A stretch of 64,000 bases of DNA from TMP-86 sp964247385 (GTDB lineage: Bacteria; Pseudomonadota; Gammaproteobacteria; Steroidobacterales; Steroidobacteraceae), in the NCBI GenBank assembly GCA_964247385.1, contig CAXTUB010000008.1:62001-126000 (forward strand), read 5' to 3'. Under the pieces are notes generated by a model. That model saw only the letters and a list, made by a program, of their open reading frames with translations, did not search any database and was not told the origin of the DNA. Positions 10,191 through 18,643 of the stretch are shown piece after piece; positions within the stretch are counted from its first letter, which is position 1; every line of letters starts with the position of its first letter. A program made the position numbers and the translations under genes.

Positions 10191-10280
10191 CTAGAACTTC
10201 TCTGGCTGAAACAGGGCGTAAATCAGATAGATGAAGAGCAGAATCGCAAGAATAGCGGCGAGCCAATACATGACGCTCAT
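10191..10280 (-). CDS. kdpF: KdpF, small membrane subunit of Kdp
   Basis: A 29-residue single-helix peptide: a hydrophobic stretch preceded by MSVMYW and ending FQPEKF, the typical KdpF C-terminus. KdpF stabilises the KdpFABC complex in the inner membrane. Its stop lies two bases before the kdpA start, and its ATG overlaps the stop of another small ORF upstream (ATGA), giving a tight translational relay. Confidence 0.93.
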   Translation of the reverse strand: MSVMYWLAAILAILLFIYLIYALFQPEKF

Positions 10281-10369
10281 GACTCTATTTCCATGCGCTT
10301 GAACGCGGAGACTAAAGCGGCGCAAGAACCGTATAGAACCAGAATTCCAATCACATACACAAAGCTCAT
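10277..10369 (-). CDS. 30-residue membrane peptide preceding kdpF
   Basis: ATG at 10369 opens a 30-codon frame: MSFVYVIGILVLYG, more hydrophobic residues, then a charged end KRMEIES. The stop overlaps the kdpF start as ATGA, arguing for real translation. It looks like one membrane helix with a positively charged exit. I recognise no named family. It could be a second KdpF-like stabiliser, a leader peptide coupling translation to potassium, or a chance frame. The ribosome-binding site is weak (GGGGCG). Confidence 0.55.
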   Translation of the reverse strand: MSFVYVIGILVLYGSCAALVSAFKRMEIES

Positions 10370-10414
10370 GGGTTGTCGCCCCTGCAAACTGACTCGGTGA
10401 GCCTATCGAGAAGC

Positions 10415-10511
10415 GTGTGAAAATGTTGTGAAAAAAATTGCCCGGGTCTGAATGCCTACTTCAGATCGGTGTGAAAATCGTGTGAAGATTTTCGTGAGAA
10501 AAATTCACACG
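10415..10511. promoter_or_regulatory. Phased direct repeats, candidate KdpE-binding region between kdp and porin
   Basis: Two pairs of direct repeats are visible: GTGTGAA at 10415 and TTGTGAA at 10426, then GTGTGAA at 10469 and again at 10480. Each pair has an exact 11-base period. A looser half-site (GTGAGAA, 10494) and an inverted copy (TTCACACG, 10504-10511) follow. OmpR/PhoB-class regulators bind tandem half-sites about 11 bases apart, which KdpE is expected to do. The block lies between the kdp operon and the divergent porin, so it could serve both. Function is inferred. Confidence 0.6.
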
Positions 10512-10593
10512 ATTAGGTCTACCGAAAGCATTGTTTCGGCGCGTAGCATCTTCGACACGCGAGTCCATCGACTCGTAATTAGGAGTTGGCTAC

Positions 10594-11694
10594 GTGTTTC
10601 CCATAAGGTCGAATTTAAGTTCAGCCGTGGCGCTTGTATTGTTCTTTGCGGCCACGCTCGCGCAAGGCGCACCTGACACCTCGCAGACAACTGCGCCGTC
10701 GCTTTCCTCGGTTCTGGAGTCCTCTGGACTCACACTGAATGGATACGTCGCAGCCTCTTATTATCACTCGAACGGCTACAACACCTTCCACCAATTCGAC
10801 GTGCGGCACGATACGTTCCAGTTGGATCAGGCCGCGATGACGTTGGCATACCAGCCGAAAGACGGGTTTGGCGCGCTCGTCAATGTGGTTGCGGGTGAGG
10901 ATATGAAAATTCTGCATTCAGCCGAAGACGGAAACTCACAGAGATTTGATCTCGTGCAAGGCTTCGTCCAGTACGCGACAGGTCCAGTGACCGTGATCGC
11001 AGGCAAATATTTAACACTCGCCGGTGCTGAGGTGATCGCACCGACCGGCAACACAAATTTCTCCAGATCCTTTCTGTTTTACGCAGAACCCCTCACGCAT
11101 ACCGGCATTAGGGCAACTTGGGCTGCGACCGATACGCTTAATCTCATCGTGGGGGTGAACAATGGATGGAACACGACTTCGACCTCCTATGGCTCAAAGA
11201 CCGCTGAGCTGGGGGTAGGCTGGACACGCAGCAAAGCATTTGCGTTCACGATCCAAGGCTATAGTGGCAAAGAGCCTGCCTACGATGCGCAACGTACGTT
11301 GATCGATGCCGTAGCTACCTACAACGCGACCGAAGCACTTTCATTCGTATTGAGCTACGACTGGGGTCGCCAGAAACAAGTGGAGGAATCGAATCTTTCA
11401 TGGAATGGCGTTGCAGGCTATGTCAACTATGCATTCAACGAGCAGTGGCGAATCTCGGTTCGCGGCGAATACTTGGATGATCGCGACGGCTTCGTTTCTG
11501 GAACCGATCAGAAGCTAAAGGAAGGAACACTTACCCTCGGATTTTCGCCAATCAAAGCCTTCGAGCTTCGTCTCGAGGGCAGATTTGACCGCGCTAGCCA
11601 ACCAACATTAATTCGTTCTGTGGCGGACGGTGCGCCATCAACATTGGCACAGAATCAAACAGGTTTTGCGTTACAGGGGCTCTTTAAGTTTTAG
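10594..11694 (+). CDS. Outer-membrane beta-barrel porin (BBP2-like), divergent from kdp
   Basis: The 366-residue protein has a signal peptide (about 1-25, ending AQGA) and a long series of alternating, aromatic-rich beta strands ending in the outer-membrane signature LFKF. The pattern (NGYVAASYYHS near the start, GKYLTLAGAE mid-chain) resembles the beta-barrel porin-2/DUF1597 group. Start is GTG at 10594, with AGGAG at 10581-10585. It shares its upstream region with kdp, so it may form an outer-membrane route for potassium or respond to the same signal; that is inference. Substrate is unknown. Confidence 0.75.
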   Translation: MFPIRSNLSSAVALVLFFAATLAQGAPDTSQTTAPSLSSVLESSGLTLNGYVAASYYHSNGYNTFHQFDVRHDTFQLDQAAMTLAYQPKDGFGALVNVVAGEDMKILHSAEDGNSQRFDLVQGFVQYATGPVTVIAGKYLTLAGAEVIAPTGNTNFSRSFLFYAEPLTHTGIRATWAATDTLNLIVGVNNGWNTTSTSYGSKTAELGVGWTRSKAFAFTIQGYSGKEPAYDAQRTLIDAVATYNATEALSFVLSYDWGRQKQVEESNLSWNGVAGYVNYAFNEQWRISVRGEYLDDRDGFVSGTDQKLKEGTLTLGFSPIKAFELRLEGRFDRASQPTLIRSVADGAPSTLAQNQTGFALQGLFKF

Positions 11695-12119
11695 CGCTTG
11701 TGCAGAAAGGAAGAAGCAGGCGGCGGGCCGATTACTGCGTCGGGCGATGAGCTCGTCATGGTGGCGGGCTTCATCCAGGTAATCGCTCAGATACATGCGC
11801 GCCGGCGTGTAGCCAGTCGCTTCGTCATTTCAGATGGGGGACTTCGATTACGATCTTCTGGCTGCGGCGGCGATAGTTCCCTCAAATTGAAGAAAATGAT
11901 CGGCGACTTGCACCGCCTATAAAAGAAATTGCAACATTCGAAAAAAGCTGTCGAATCCTGACATCCAGCCACGGCAACGCATATTCTAAGAGCTATGCGC
12001 ACCGCGCAGGCGGCTGTTCATATGATGGAACTAAGTTTCATTCGTGCAGCGGATTCGACGGCGGTGACGAAGAGTTATTTGCTGCATGTGCATGGAGTTC
12101 GATGGATTCGTAGCCTACG
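11695..12119. other. Gene-free gap
   Basis: No open frame here has a credible start, ribosome-binding site or family signature. A minus-strand reading around 11710-11830 looks weakly protein-like (YLSDYLDEARHHDEL) but has no start or homologue I recognise. It could be a decayed remnant. Confidence 0.4.
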
Positions 12120-12461
12120 CTACTTCCACCAAGTGATGATGAGCCCGCCGCACACGATCAGCGCGCCGCCAATCAAGATTGGTACGGTGGGAACTAGCTT
12201 GAATGCAAAAAAGCTAATGACTTGCCACATCACGAAAAGCGTTGCGATATACAGGCCGACGACTTGAGAAAACTCCAATGGGGCGAGGTTGAGTGCAGTG
12301 CCATAACCCGCCAGAAACAGCGCACCGATCAGGAATAAACCGATCCGGGCAGCGGCCACATGCTCGTAAATGGCAATTCGAAGAATTGCATCGCCGCTGA
12401 CTTCGAGGGCCGTGGCGATGATCAGTACGAAGAGCGGATGGCTAAGAAATGCAGACTTCAC
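12120..12461 (-). CDS. SMR-like four-helix membrane protein
   Basis: The 113-residue protein has four hydrophobic segments, the architecture of small multidrug resistance/EmrE-like transporters. A glutamate sits in helix 1 (ATALEVSGDA), where EmrE has its essential Glu14. The last helix has a GGALIVCGGLII pattern, like the dimerisation helix of the family. Such proteins exchange protons for cationic or guanidinium-type substrates as dimers. The neighbours do not reveal a substrate. It could instead belong to a related small DMT group. Confidence 0.7.
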   Translation of the reverse strand: MKSAFLSHPLFVLIIATALEVSGDAILRIAIYEHVAAARIGLFLIGALFLAGYGTALNLAPLEFSQVVGLYIATLFVMWQVISFFAFKLVPTVPILIGGALIVCGGLIITWWK

Positions 12462-12562
12462 GTTGCGATCCTAATTTTGCGGTCGGATGTCTCGAGAGGC
12501 TCTGGCGCGACGTAGCGGGACGCGCCATGATCCTGTAGATCTCTCAAACAAGGAACACAACT

Positions 12563-13129
12563 ATGCCCGATTCTTATCGCGTCGCCATCATTGTCGGAAG
12601 CCTGCGCAAAGAGTCACTCAACCGAAAACTCGCCAACGTCATTGCCGCGTTGGAGGCTCCTGGCCTTACGTTCGAGATCGTCGAAATCTCGCAGCTGCCT
12701 CTGTACAACCAGGATGATGATGCAAATCCGCCCAAAGCTTCGGTGGAATTCAAGAGCAGGATCGCGGCGGCCGACGCGGTCTTGTTCATCACGCCAGAAT
12801 ACAATCGCTCGGTTCCTGGAGTGCTGAAGAACGCGATCGACATTGCGTCTCGGCCCTACGGTCAGAGTGCTTGGAGCAAGAAGCCCGCCGGTGTGATCTC
12901 GTTGTCGCCGGGCGCCATGGGCGGCTTCGGCGCCAATCAAAATTTGCGGCAGTCACTCGTGTTTCTCGACATGCCGGCGCTTCAACAACCGGAAGCCTAC
13001 ATTGGTGGCGCGGGCGATCTGTTTGATGACAATGGATCCATCAAGAAGCCAGAAACGCGAAAGTTCATTGATCAGTTCATCGTCGCATTCGCTGCTTGGG
13101 TTCAGCGAAATGCAAAATCCGGTCCCTGA
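12563..13129 (+). CDS. NAD(P)H-dependent FMN reductase (ChrR/YieF type)
   Basis: A flavodoxin-like protein of 188 residues with the FMN phosphate-binding loop GSLRKESLNRKLA and the family motif PEYNRSVPGVLKNAID. Relatives reduce quinones, chromate or azo dyes with NAD(P)H and protect against oxidative stress. The length fits the family. AAGGA lies ahead of the ATG. It stands alone between an opposite-strand transporter and an esterase. The natural substrate cannot be read from sequence. Confidence 0.9.
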   Translation: MPDSYRVAIIVGSLRKESLNRKLANVIAALEAPGLTFEIVEISQLPLYNQDDDANPPKASVEFKSRIAAADAVLFITPEYNRSVPGVLKNAIDIASRPYGQSAWSKKPAGVISLSPGAMGGFGANQNLRQSLVFLDMPALQQPEAYIGGAGDLFDDNGSIKKPETRKFIDQFIVAFAAWVQRNAKSGP

Positions 13130-13139
13130 CCAATCAGGG
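13124..13139 (+). terminator. Short hairpin at the FMN reductase stop
   Basis: CCCTGA, CCAA, TCAGGG forms a perfect six-base-pair stem that includes the stop codon. There is no U-tract, so it may be a weak or Rho-assisted end. The rest of the gap to 13413 holds short imperfect repeats of GCCGACCGCCAATCGCC type and no gene. Confidence 0.35.
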
Positions 13140-13413
13140 GGCGACCGCCGATCACGATCGTCGACGTCAATTGCCGACCGCCAATCGCCGATTGCCGTCG
13201 CGCATTGGTCTGTTGCAGTGGATTATCGGTGGGCGTCAGGTCTGTGCCGGTGTTCAGCGCATGCATTTCTGTTGTGCTCGGCAGCGCCGGCATACTCGAA
13301 AGTTGCTTCGTGGGCGAAGGCTGACGCGGGCCTTCGCGCTGATCTGATCGTAAATATTTTCTAATCAACTACTGTGGCCAGGTTTTGTATGACTCCCAAA
13401 CAAGGTAATCAAC

Positions 13414-14493
13414 ATGTGGAATTCCTACACTCGACGCAGGACTTTGAGCGCGACTTTTGCGTTGATTTCCAGCGTGGTCGCGTTCCAGGCCCCCGCCCAA
13501 TCGATGGACCCAACCACGGGAACCAAGTATCGGGCCACGTCGGACATGAAGGAAGTGCTGATGGCTTTGGCCGACCTGCATGGAAAGCCGATCGAAACAC
13601 TGAGCCCAGCCGAAGCGCGCTTGCAGCCGACCGTGGCAGATGCCGTGAATTCCGTACTTCAAAAGCACGGTAAAGACACCGACCCAACCAAGCTCGTCCC
13701 GGGCGTTACGAGCCGAGATACCTCGATCCCTGGCCCCGCCGCGTCTCTCCCCGTGCGGGTCTACACGCCCTCGGGGTCGGGTCCGTTTCCCATCGTCGTC
13801 TATTTCCATGGAGGGGGTTGGGTCATTGCCGATAAGAACGTCTACGACGGTGGTGCACGCGGCCTTTCGAAAGCCGCCCGGGCCATTGTCGTGTCGGTGG
13901 ATTACCGCCGTGCGCCGGAAGCGAAATTTCCCGCGGCATGGGACGACGCACTGGCCGCTTATCGATGGGTATCTTTCAACGCGGGCTCGATGAATGGCGA
14001 TGCAGACCGGCTCGCGTTGGCGGGTGAGAGCGCCGGCGGCAACTTGGCGGTGTCGACGGCGGTGTCCGCGAAGGCCGCCGGAATCAAAGCCCCTAAGGCG
14101 ATTGTTGCGGTTTACCCCGTAACGCAAACCGGCAGCATGACCACGGAATCCTATGTTGATTCAGCGACTGCGAAGCCGCTGAATAAGCCGATGATCGAAT
14201 GGTTCGTCAAGTATCTGCTCGCGAAACCCAGCGATCAAATGGACCCGCGGTTGGACATTGTGCACGCGAACTTGAGCGGCCTGCCGCCTGTCACGATCAT
14301 CAACGCGCAAATTGATCCACTACGCAGCGATGGCGCGATGCTGGAAGATGCACTGAAGCAGGCGGGGGTGAAAGTCAGCCGCAAAGAATACTCCGGAGTC
14401 ACTCATGAATTCTTCGGAGCCGCTGCCGTCGTTGGAAAGGCCAAAGACGCGCAGTCCTATGCAGGCGAGCAACTGCGGGCGGCGTTCAAGTAG
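13414..14493 (+). CDS. Secreted alpha/beta hydrolase, hormone-sensitive-lipase family esterase
   Basis: The 359-residue protein has an N-terminal signal peptide (about 1-29, ending APAQS). The mature part has the HSL-family oxyanion motif HGGGW and the nucleophile Ser206 in GESAGGN. The acid (IDPLRSDG) and histidine (THEFFG) follow in the expected order. Such enzymes hydrolyse short acyl esters, probably in the periplasm or outside. A plausible acidic stop-side overlap with the minus-strand ORF at 14486 suggests convergent genes. The true substrate is unknown. Confidence 0.88.
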   Translation: MWNSYTRRRTLSATFALISSVVAFQAPAQSMDPTTGTKYRATSDMKEVLMALADLHGKPIETLSPAEARLQPTVADAVNSVLQKHGKDTDPTKLVPGVTSRDTSIPGPAASLPVRVYTPSGSGPFPIVVYFHGGGWVIADKNVYDGGARGLSKAARAIVVSVDYRRAPEAKFPAAWDDALAAYRWVSFNAGSMNGDADRLALAGESAGGNLAVSTAVSAKAAGIKAPKAIVAVYPVTQTGSMTTESYVDSATAKPLNKPMIEWFVKYLLAKPSDQMDPRLDIVHANLSGLPPVTIINAQIDPLRSDGAMLEDALKQAGVKVSRKEYSGVTHEFFGAAAVVGKAKDAQSYAGEQLRAAFK

Positions 14494-14806
14494 CTCGCGA
14501 CGCTGAACTGCGCCGGGATTGGATGAGGGACACCAGCTCTCGAAACTGCATGGATTCACGCAAGTCGATGTCTGCAAGCGGGTCATCATCCCTCACTAAC
14601 GTGAAGTCGGCTCGGTTGATGAATCGCCGAATCGAGTCGCTCATCAATGCAGGCACATCGGTATCGGGCCGAAGCTCGGAAATTCTCTCACCCACATAAT
14701 ATTTCGCAAGATACTCGGCGAGCCGATGCGCAATCGTGCGCTGCTCATTGAAGAAATAGTCGCGAATAAATGCGCTGCGGGCCCACCAGTCTGATTCCGC
14801 CTGCAT
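14486..14806 (-). CDS. Uncharacterised 106-residue protein
   Basis: The open frame has an AGGA-containing start region and charged, helical-looking content with two aromatic-rich stretches (WWARSAF, IRDYFF). No family is recognised. It is not an obvious shadow, since most of it lies in the gap downstream of the esterase; it overlaps that gene by only eight bases. It may be a real small soluble protein. Confidence 0.5.
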   Translation of the reverse strand: MQAESDWWARSAFIRDYFFNEQRTIAHRLAEYLAKYYVGERISELRPDTDVPALMSDSIRRFINRADFTLVRDDDPLADIDLRESMQFRELVSLIQSRRSSASRAT

Positions 14807-14981
14807 ATCAACAATCCTCGCCAGTTTTTCAGGCAGTGTATGTCGACCGGGCCAGACAAGACAATGGGGCCTATTTGCGACAGAGCTTCAAAGCGCCCAT
14901 GCTAGAACACGCGTAGACTGCCCTTGCTAGAACCCGCGTAAGCTAGCCCACGCGTGCCTAGAACATTCTTCGCCGAGCTCG

Positions 14982-16583
14982 TTAAGTTCCTTGGTCCAAC
15001 GCACCGATGACTCCTTCGAATGGACCCAGAGTGATTTCTGCGGCGTGGGACGCGATGTCGCGACTCGGGGAGGTCGACAAGATCAATTGCATCGGCGCGA
15101 TGAGCCGATAGGGAGTGTCTGCAAAGTTCAATGCGATGAGGAGCCGCCTCGAGCCGCTCGCGCGCTCATAGGCGAACACGTTATCTTCAACGAAACGCTC
15201 GCGATAGCTGCCGATGGTCAAAGCCGCTTCTCGCCTGCGCAAATGAATCAAATCGCGGTAAAGACTCAGCATCGAAGCTGAGTCGCTTGACTCTGATTCG
15301 ACATTGACTCGCCATGATTCGGCCCCAATGGGCAACCAAGGGGTGCCGCTGGTGAATCCCGCGCCGCTCGCCGGGCTCCACGGCATGGGAGTTCTGCAAG
15401 GATCCCGCCCCAAGCCCAGCCCGGGCACGTTGATTTCCCACGGATCCTGCAACGATTCCGCCGGAATATCGACGTCGCTCATGCCAAGCTCCTCGCCATA
15501 GTAAATGGTGGGCGTGCCACGCAGAGTCAAAAGAAGCAGTGCTGCCAAGCGTGCGTGCGCCAAACTTCCCACGCGGTTGATGAGCCGCGATTTGTCGTGA
15601 TTGCCAAGCACCCAATTCGGCCATCCGCCCGGCGGCAACGCCGCTTCGTATTCTTTGACGAGCGCGGCAATCGAGCTGGCAATCCAAGGCGTATGCAGCA
15701 AATGGAAATTGAAGGGTAGGTGAAATCCCTGCAGCGATTCGCCGTAATACAGCATCAAGCGGTCGATGGGTAGATAGGCTTCTCCGATCAAAACGCGATT
15801 CTTGAACTCATCGAGCACATGACGCATTTGCCGGATCATGTCTTGAGTTCCCGCCTGATCAGAGGTGTAAACGCGCAGCAGGCTGCGCGCCGGAGACATC
15901 CCTGGCTGCCAAGCGGGGTTTGGTGGATTGTCGATCAACGACTCATCTTCGATGAGCATGTGGATCGCATCGACGCGAAAGCCATCGACTCCTCGCTGCA
16001 GCCAAAACCGAAGTACCTCGCACATGGCCTGCTGCACTTCGACATTGCGCCAGTTGAGATCGGGCTGCGCCGCTAGATACGCATGGTAATAGTACTGGCC
16101 TGACAGCTCGTCCCATGTCCATGCCGAACCGCCGAATTCGCTCACCCAATTGGTCGGAGGTCCCCCGTCCGGCGAGGCATCTCGCCAAATGTACCAGTCG
16201 CGCTTCGGATGGCTTCGCGAAGAGCGGCTGTCGAGAAACCAAGGATGTTCGTTCGAAGTGTGATTGGGCACGAAGTCCAAGATGATCTTGAGTTGGAGGC
16301 GGTGGGCCTCGGCGACCAAGCGGTCGAAGTCTTCCAGGGTGCCAAAAATCGGAGCGATCTTTTGATAGTCCGAGATGTCGTATCCAAAGTCTGCCATGGG
16401 CGAGGAAAAAACCGGCGAAATCCATAGCGCCGAGACACCCAGCCAGACCAGATAGTCCAAACGATCGATGATGCCCGGCAGGTCGCCGACTCCGTCGCCA
16501 TTCGAATCCATGAATGAACGTGGGTAGATCTGATAGACGATGCCGGATTGCCACCACGCCGATGTCTCGGGGCTTTCGCTCAT
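14982..16583 (-). CDS. GH13 alpha-glucosidase / oligo-1,6-glucosidase
   Basis: The 533-residue enzyme begins with the typical GH13 opening WWQSGIVYQIYPRSF and a calcium-type loop DSNGDGVGDL. The catalytic set is complete: nucleophile Asp205 in GFRVDAIH, acid/base Glu268 in LIGEAY and stabiliser Asp330 in NHDKSR. It hydrolyses alpha-glucosidic bonds of small oligosaccharides, isomaltose, sucrose or trehalulose; the exact specificity is not visible. There is no signal peptide, so it is likely cytoplasmic. ATG at 16583 is preferred because the extra 21 codons upstream are not family-like. The adjacent SDR and gluconokinase suggest a small sugar-use cluster. Confidence 0.92.
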   Translation of the reverse strand: MSESPETSAWWQSGIVYQIYPRSFMDSNGDGVGDLPGIIDRLDYLVWLGVSALWISPVFSSPMADFGYDISDYQKIAPIFGTLEDFDRLVAEAHRLQLKIILDFVPNHTSNEHPWFLDSRSSRSHPKRDWYIWRDASPDGGPPTNWVSEFGGSAWTWDELSGQYYYHAYLAAQPDLNWRNVEVQQAMCEVLRFWLQRGVDGFRVDAIHMLIEDESLIDNPPNPAWQPGMSPARSLLRVYTSDQAGTQDMIRQMRHVLDEFKNRVLIGEAYLPIDRLMLYYGESLQGFHLPFNFHLLHTPWIASSIAALVKEYEAALPPGGWPNWVLGNHDKSRLINRVGSLAHARLAALLLLTLRGTPTIYYGEELGMSDVDIPAESLQDPWEINVPGLGLGRDPCRTPMPWSPASGAGFTSGTPWLPIGAESWRVNVESESSDSASMLSLYRDLIHLRRREAALTIGSYRERFVEDNVFAYERASGSRRLLIALNFADTPYRLIAPMQLILSTSPSRDIASHAAEITLGPFEGVIGALDQGT

Positions 16584-16681
16584 GAACTGTCTCGCGTTGA
16601 AACGCTGCGGCACTATCCTACAGACTGCGCGACGCGCATCGAGCACTTTGTCCGAGAATCAAACTCCGCAAGGACATCGAC

Positions 16682-17554
16682 ATGCCTAGAGACCCCCGCT
16701 CGGCCGGCCCGCGCCCGCCGTTCCCGAAACAAACGCAAAGCGCGCCGGGCTCCACTCAGCAACTCGAGCCGAAAGCGGATCACGGCGAATACTCCTACCA
16801 GGGGAGTAACAGGCTGAGCAACTGCGCAGTGTTGATCACCGGCGGGGATTCCGGCATCGGTCGCGCCGTCGCCATTGCCTTTGCGCGGGAAGGTGCGGAT
16901 GTTTTGATTTCCTATCTTGACGAGCATGAGGATGCGAAGGAGACCGCGGGCTGGGTCGAGCGCGCAGGGCGGCGTGCCGTGCTCGTGCCGGGCGACATTT
17001 CCGAAGAAAGTCACTGCGAGGCCTTGGTTGACAAGGCAATGACAGAATTCGGCAGGCTCGACGTGTTGATCAACAACGCGGCGTATCAACGGACGCATGA
17101 AAACGTTGAAGACTTTTCCGCCGATGAGGTACGCCACACCTTTGCTACCAATATCGAGAGCATGTTCTTTTTGACGAAGGCTGCAACGCCGCACATGTCT
17201 CCAGGAAGCAGCATCATCAACACGGCGTCAATCCAGGCAGATGACCCCTCGCCGGAATTACTCGCCTATGCCGCGACCAAAGCGGCGATCACCAACTTTA
17301 CGGCGTCGTTGGCCCAACAACTGGGGCAGCAGGGAATTCGCGTCAATGCCGTCGCCCCCGGGCCCGTATGGACGCCGCTCATTCCTTCCACCATGCCAGC
17401 GGACAAGGCATCCACGTTTGGCGCAAACACCCCGATTGGCCGGCCCGCTCAGCCAGCGGAGCTCGCGCCGGCCTACGTGTTCTTGGCATCGGATGATGCC
17501 ACCTATATCACGGGGTCGACTCTTCCGGTGACTGGAGGCCGGCCCATGTTGTAA
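16682..17554 (+). CDS. SDR-family oxidoreductase (YghA/GSP39-like)
   Basis: A 290-residue classical short-chain dehydrogenase with a proline-rich N-terminal extension (PFPKQTQSAPG) typical of the YghA/general-stress-39 subgroup. The nucleotide-binding motif is TGGDSGIGR. The catalytic tyrosine and lysine are Tyr196 and Lys200 in YAATK. The C-terminal SGS-type ending is replaced by TGSTLPVTGG. It probably oxidises or reduces a sugar or alcohol with NAD(P). Its stop overlaps the gluconokinase start (TAATG), so the two are likely one operon. Confidence 0.9.
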   Translation: MPRDPRSAGPRPPFPKQTQSAPGSTQQLEPKADHGEYSYQGSNRLSNCAVLITGGDSGIGRAVAIAFAREGADVLISYLDEHEDAKETAGWVERAGRRAVLVPGDISEESHCEALVDKAMTEFGRLDVLINNAAYQRTHENVEDFSADEVRHTFATNIESMFFLTKAATPHMSPGSSIINTASIQADDPSPELLAYAATKAAITNFTASLAQQLGQQGIRVNAVAPGPVWTPLIPSTMPADKASTFGANTPIGRPAQPAELAPAYVFLASDDATYITGSTLPVTGGRPML

Positions 17555-18081
17555 TGCTCGCAGCCATTTTGGTCATGGGTGTTTCAGGCTCTGGCAAGAC
17601 GTCCGTCGGCGCCATGCTCGCACGGGAATTGACCCTCGCATTCGTCGATGCAGACGCTCTGCATCCTGCGCATAATCGCCGCAAAATGGCCTCAGGAATC
17701 GCGCTTGATGACGCGGATCGAGCGCCTTGGCTCGAGAAAGTCGGCGCAGAGTTGGCGGCCGGCAATGTGGTGGTTGCCTGTTCTGCTTTGCGGCGCAATT
17801 ACCGCGATCGCCTGCGTGCGGCAGCACCCGGTTTACGCATTGCTTTTTTACAGGGTTCCTACGCACTGATCGCTCAGCGAATCGAAGGACGTCGTCATGC
17901 ATTCATGTCGCCCTCGCTCCTGAAATCGCAACTCGCCACTCTCGAGCCTCCGAGCGCCGACGAACACGCATTCACGATGGATATCTCCCGGTCTCCGGAG
18001 GAAATCGTCGCGCGAATTGCCGCATGGGCCAAGGCTCCTGCGTCTGCCGTTTGTCCTGCACACCAGGATTACACTATCTGA
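17554..18081 (+). CDS. gntK: Gluconokinase
   Basis: A small P-loop kinase of 175 residues. The Walker A is GVSGSGKTS (9-17), followed by DADALHP and the family segment KMASGIALDDADRAPWL. CSALRRNYRD and RRHAFMSPSLLKSQ match the lid region of GntK/IdnK enzymes. It phosphorylates D-gluconate to 6-phosphogluconate, feeding the Entner-Doudoroff or pentose phosphate route. Overlap with the SDR suggests that enzyme may supply a gluconate-like intermediate. Confidence 0.93.
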   Translation: MLAAILVMGVSGSGKTSVGAMLARELTLAFVDADALHPAHNRRKMASGIALDDADRAPWLEKVGAELAAGNVVVACSALRRNYRDRLRAAAPGLRIAFLQGSYALIAQRIEGRRHAFMSPSLLKSQLATLEPPSADEHAFTMDISRSPEEIVARIAAWAKAPASAVCPAHQDYTI

Positions 18082-18171
18082 CCCGCCACTGCATGCTTCA
18101 CCGATCGACTCTCTTATCCGACGAAGCGATGCTTCAACGGCGTTTCTTCATGTCGAAACACGAGGTCATCT

Positions 18172-18558
18172 ATGGCGAGCAATCAGAAGTCAGATCAGAA
18201 GTCAGATCATTCGAGCCAATCTGGCGGATCGGGTACCGGAGGGTCGGGCAATTTTGCCAATGATCCGCGGCGCGCTAGCGAGGCGGGTAGAAAAGGCGGC
18301 GAGCAATCAAGCCAAAGCGGCAGCAATTCAGGCGGTAGCAATTCAGATCGTAGCCAAAGCGGAAGTTCTCAGCGGGGCGGGTCGCAAACAGGCTCCCAGA
18401 GCGGGTCACAGCAAAGCGGATCGCATCAAAGCGGTTCTCAACAGAGTGGCGGGTCGCAGCGTGGGGGCTCAGGAAATTTCGCGAACGATCCCGAGAAGGC
18501 GCGAGAAGCGGGTCGAAAGGGCGGTGAACATTCGCATAGCGGGGGATCGAGCAAATAG
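18172..18558 (+). CDS. KGG-repeat stress protein with two KGG modules
   Basis: The 128-residue, highly hydrophilic protein has two near-identical KGG modules (GGSGNFANDP ... EAGRKGGE) at about residues 22-44 and 98-120. A low-complexity Ser/Gln/Gly linker (SQSG-type repeats) separates them. The KGG motif is known from YciG/GsiB-like general stress and desiccation proteins, usually in one to several copies. A hydrophilin-like protective role is inferred. It ends about 50 bases before the hairpin at 18612. Confidence 0.82.
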   Translation: MASNQKSDQKSDHSSQSGGSGTGGSGNFANDPRRASEAGRKGGEQSSQSGSNSGGSNSDRSQSGSSQRGGSQTGSQSGSQQSGSHQSGSQQSGGSQRGGSGNFANDPEKAREAGRKGGEHSHSGGSSK

Positions 18559-18611
18559 TCGATGACGTAGACTCACGCGATGCGTCGGAGTCGCTGCCGG
18601 CGCGGGCCAAG

Positions 18612-18634
18612 GGGGGTGGCAGTCAGCCACCCCC
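18612..18634. terminator. Strong bidirectional hairpin between KGG protein and porin
   Basis: GGGGGTGGC (18612-18620) pairs perfectly with GCCACCCCC (18626-18634) across a five-base loop. It lies between two convergent genes, so it can end both transcripts. No long U-tract is seen on either side. Confidence 0.7.
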
Positions 18635-18643
18635 TCATAGAGA

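Noticed and set aside
13150..13215. Short GCCGACCGCC/GCCAATCGCC repeats as a repetitive extragenic element
   Set aside because: Copies are imperfect and very short; no stable hairpin or conserved unit could be defined.
13369..14127. 252-codon minus-strand frame
   Set aside because: It lies antisense to the esterase, which has a full catalytic triad; its Arg/Gly/His-rich translation is typical of a shadow.
15943..16557. 204-codon frame in the glucosidase gene
   Set aside because: Shifted frame of a well-supported GH13 enzyme.
18300..18480. Repetitive SQSG-coding DNA as a possible CRISPR-like array
   Set aside because: The repeats are degenerate, codon-phased and lie inside an open frame; there are no unique spacers of constant length.
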